Positions 12,564 through 12,585 of a stretch of DNA of 12,585 bases are shown piece after piece (position 1 is the first letter of the stretch; each line of letters opens with the position of its first letter). The position numbers and the translations under genes were made by a program. A model generated the notes under the pieces. That model worked only from the letters and a program-made list of their open reading frames with translations, was not told where the DNA came from and searched no databases. Source of the stretch: 13-2-20CM-68-14 sp036378475 (lineage in GTDB: Bacteria; Actinomycetota; Thermoleophilia; Gaiellales; Gaiellaceae); assembly GCA_036378475.1 (NCBI GenBank), contig DASUWJ010000077.1, positions 1-12,585 of the forward strand, in the 5' to 3' direction.

Positions 12564-12585
12564 CCCCGGCCGTAGCTCCGTCGCC

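Noticed and set aside
1..12585. CRISPR arrays, tRNA or rRNA genes
   Set aside because: No regularly spaced repeats were seen, and no tRNA-like arms or rRNA-like blocks were recognised on either strand.

Overview
The window is uniformly GC-rich (about two thirds G+C by eye, with strong GC-ending codon bias) and carries actinobacterial-type families: DUF2127 with a Cys-x-Arg-Cys knuckle, DUF1003, a Holin-X-like protein, an OmpR-type two-component pair, a DHA2 drug exporter and IS110. It reads as a chromosomal segment of a high-GC actinobacterium, perhaps of the Thermoleophilia/Solirubrobacterales type. That placement is inference; no rRNA or tRNA is present to fix it.

Layout. 1-1288 (minus): two small membrane proteins, DUF1003 followed by DUF2127, the latter running off the left edge. 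1321-2730 (plus): a GT1-type glycosyltransferase with an unusual N-terminal motif and a non-family C-terminal tail. 2672-3929 (minus): a PHP-domain phosphoesterase, then two tiny charged proteins separated and followed by strong hairpins; the last one overlaps the 3' end of the glycosyltransferase. 4065-4697 (minus): a Holin-X-like two-helix membrane protein with a long coiled coil. 4857-5984 (minus): a secreted beta-propeller of the lactonase family with a T-less GC terminator. 6207-7978 (plus): a response regulator and histidine kinase overlapping by 4 nt, divergent from the propeller gene. 8154-8699 (plus): a cupin. 8742-9260 (minus) and 9330-10793 (plus): a divergent MarR regulator / DHA2 efflux pump pair with a clear palindromic operator over the pump promoter and a leaderless regulator transcript. 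10802-about 12200 (minus): an intact IS110 transposase gene whose stop lies 8 nt from the pump's stop, preceded by about 200 nt that can fold into a long compound stem-loop, a candidate bridge RNA. 12221-12439 (plus): a small charged, probably helical protein. 12440-12585: no complete gene, but palindromes and a sigma70-like promoter pointing out of the window.

How the genes work together. The clearest regulatory unit is MarR/DHA2, where ligand release of the regulator from one palindrome would switch on export. The two-component pair probably autoregulates through an 11-bp-phased TAA repeat just upstream of its -10 box, and may control the divergent secreted propeller. The remaining genes look like independent housekeeping or envelope functions. 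The most interesting part of the window is the IS110 element with its putative structured guide RNA; second is the pair of tiny proteins and hairpins at 2641-3153.
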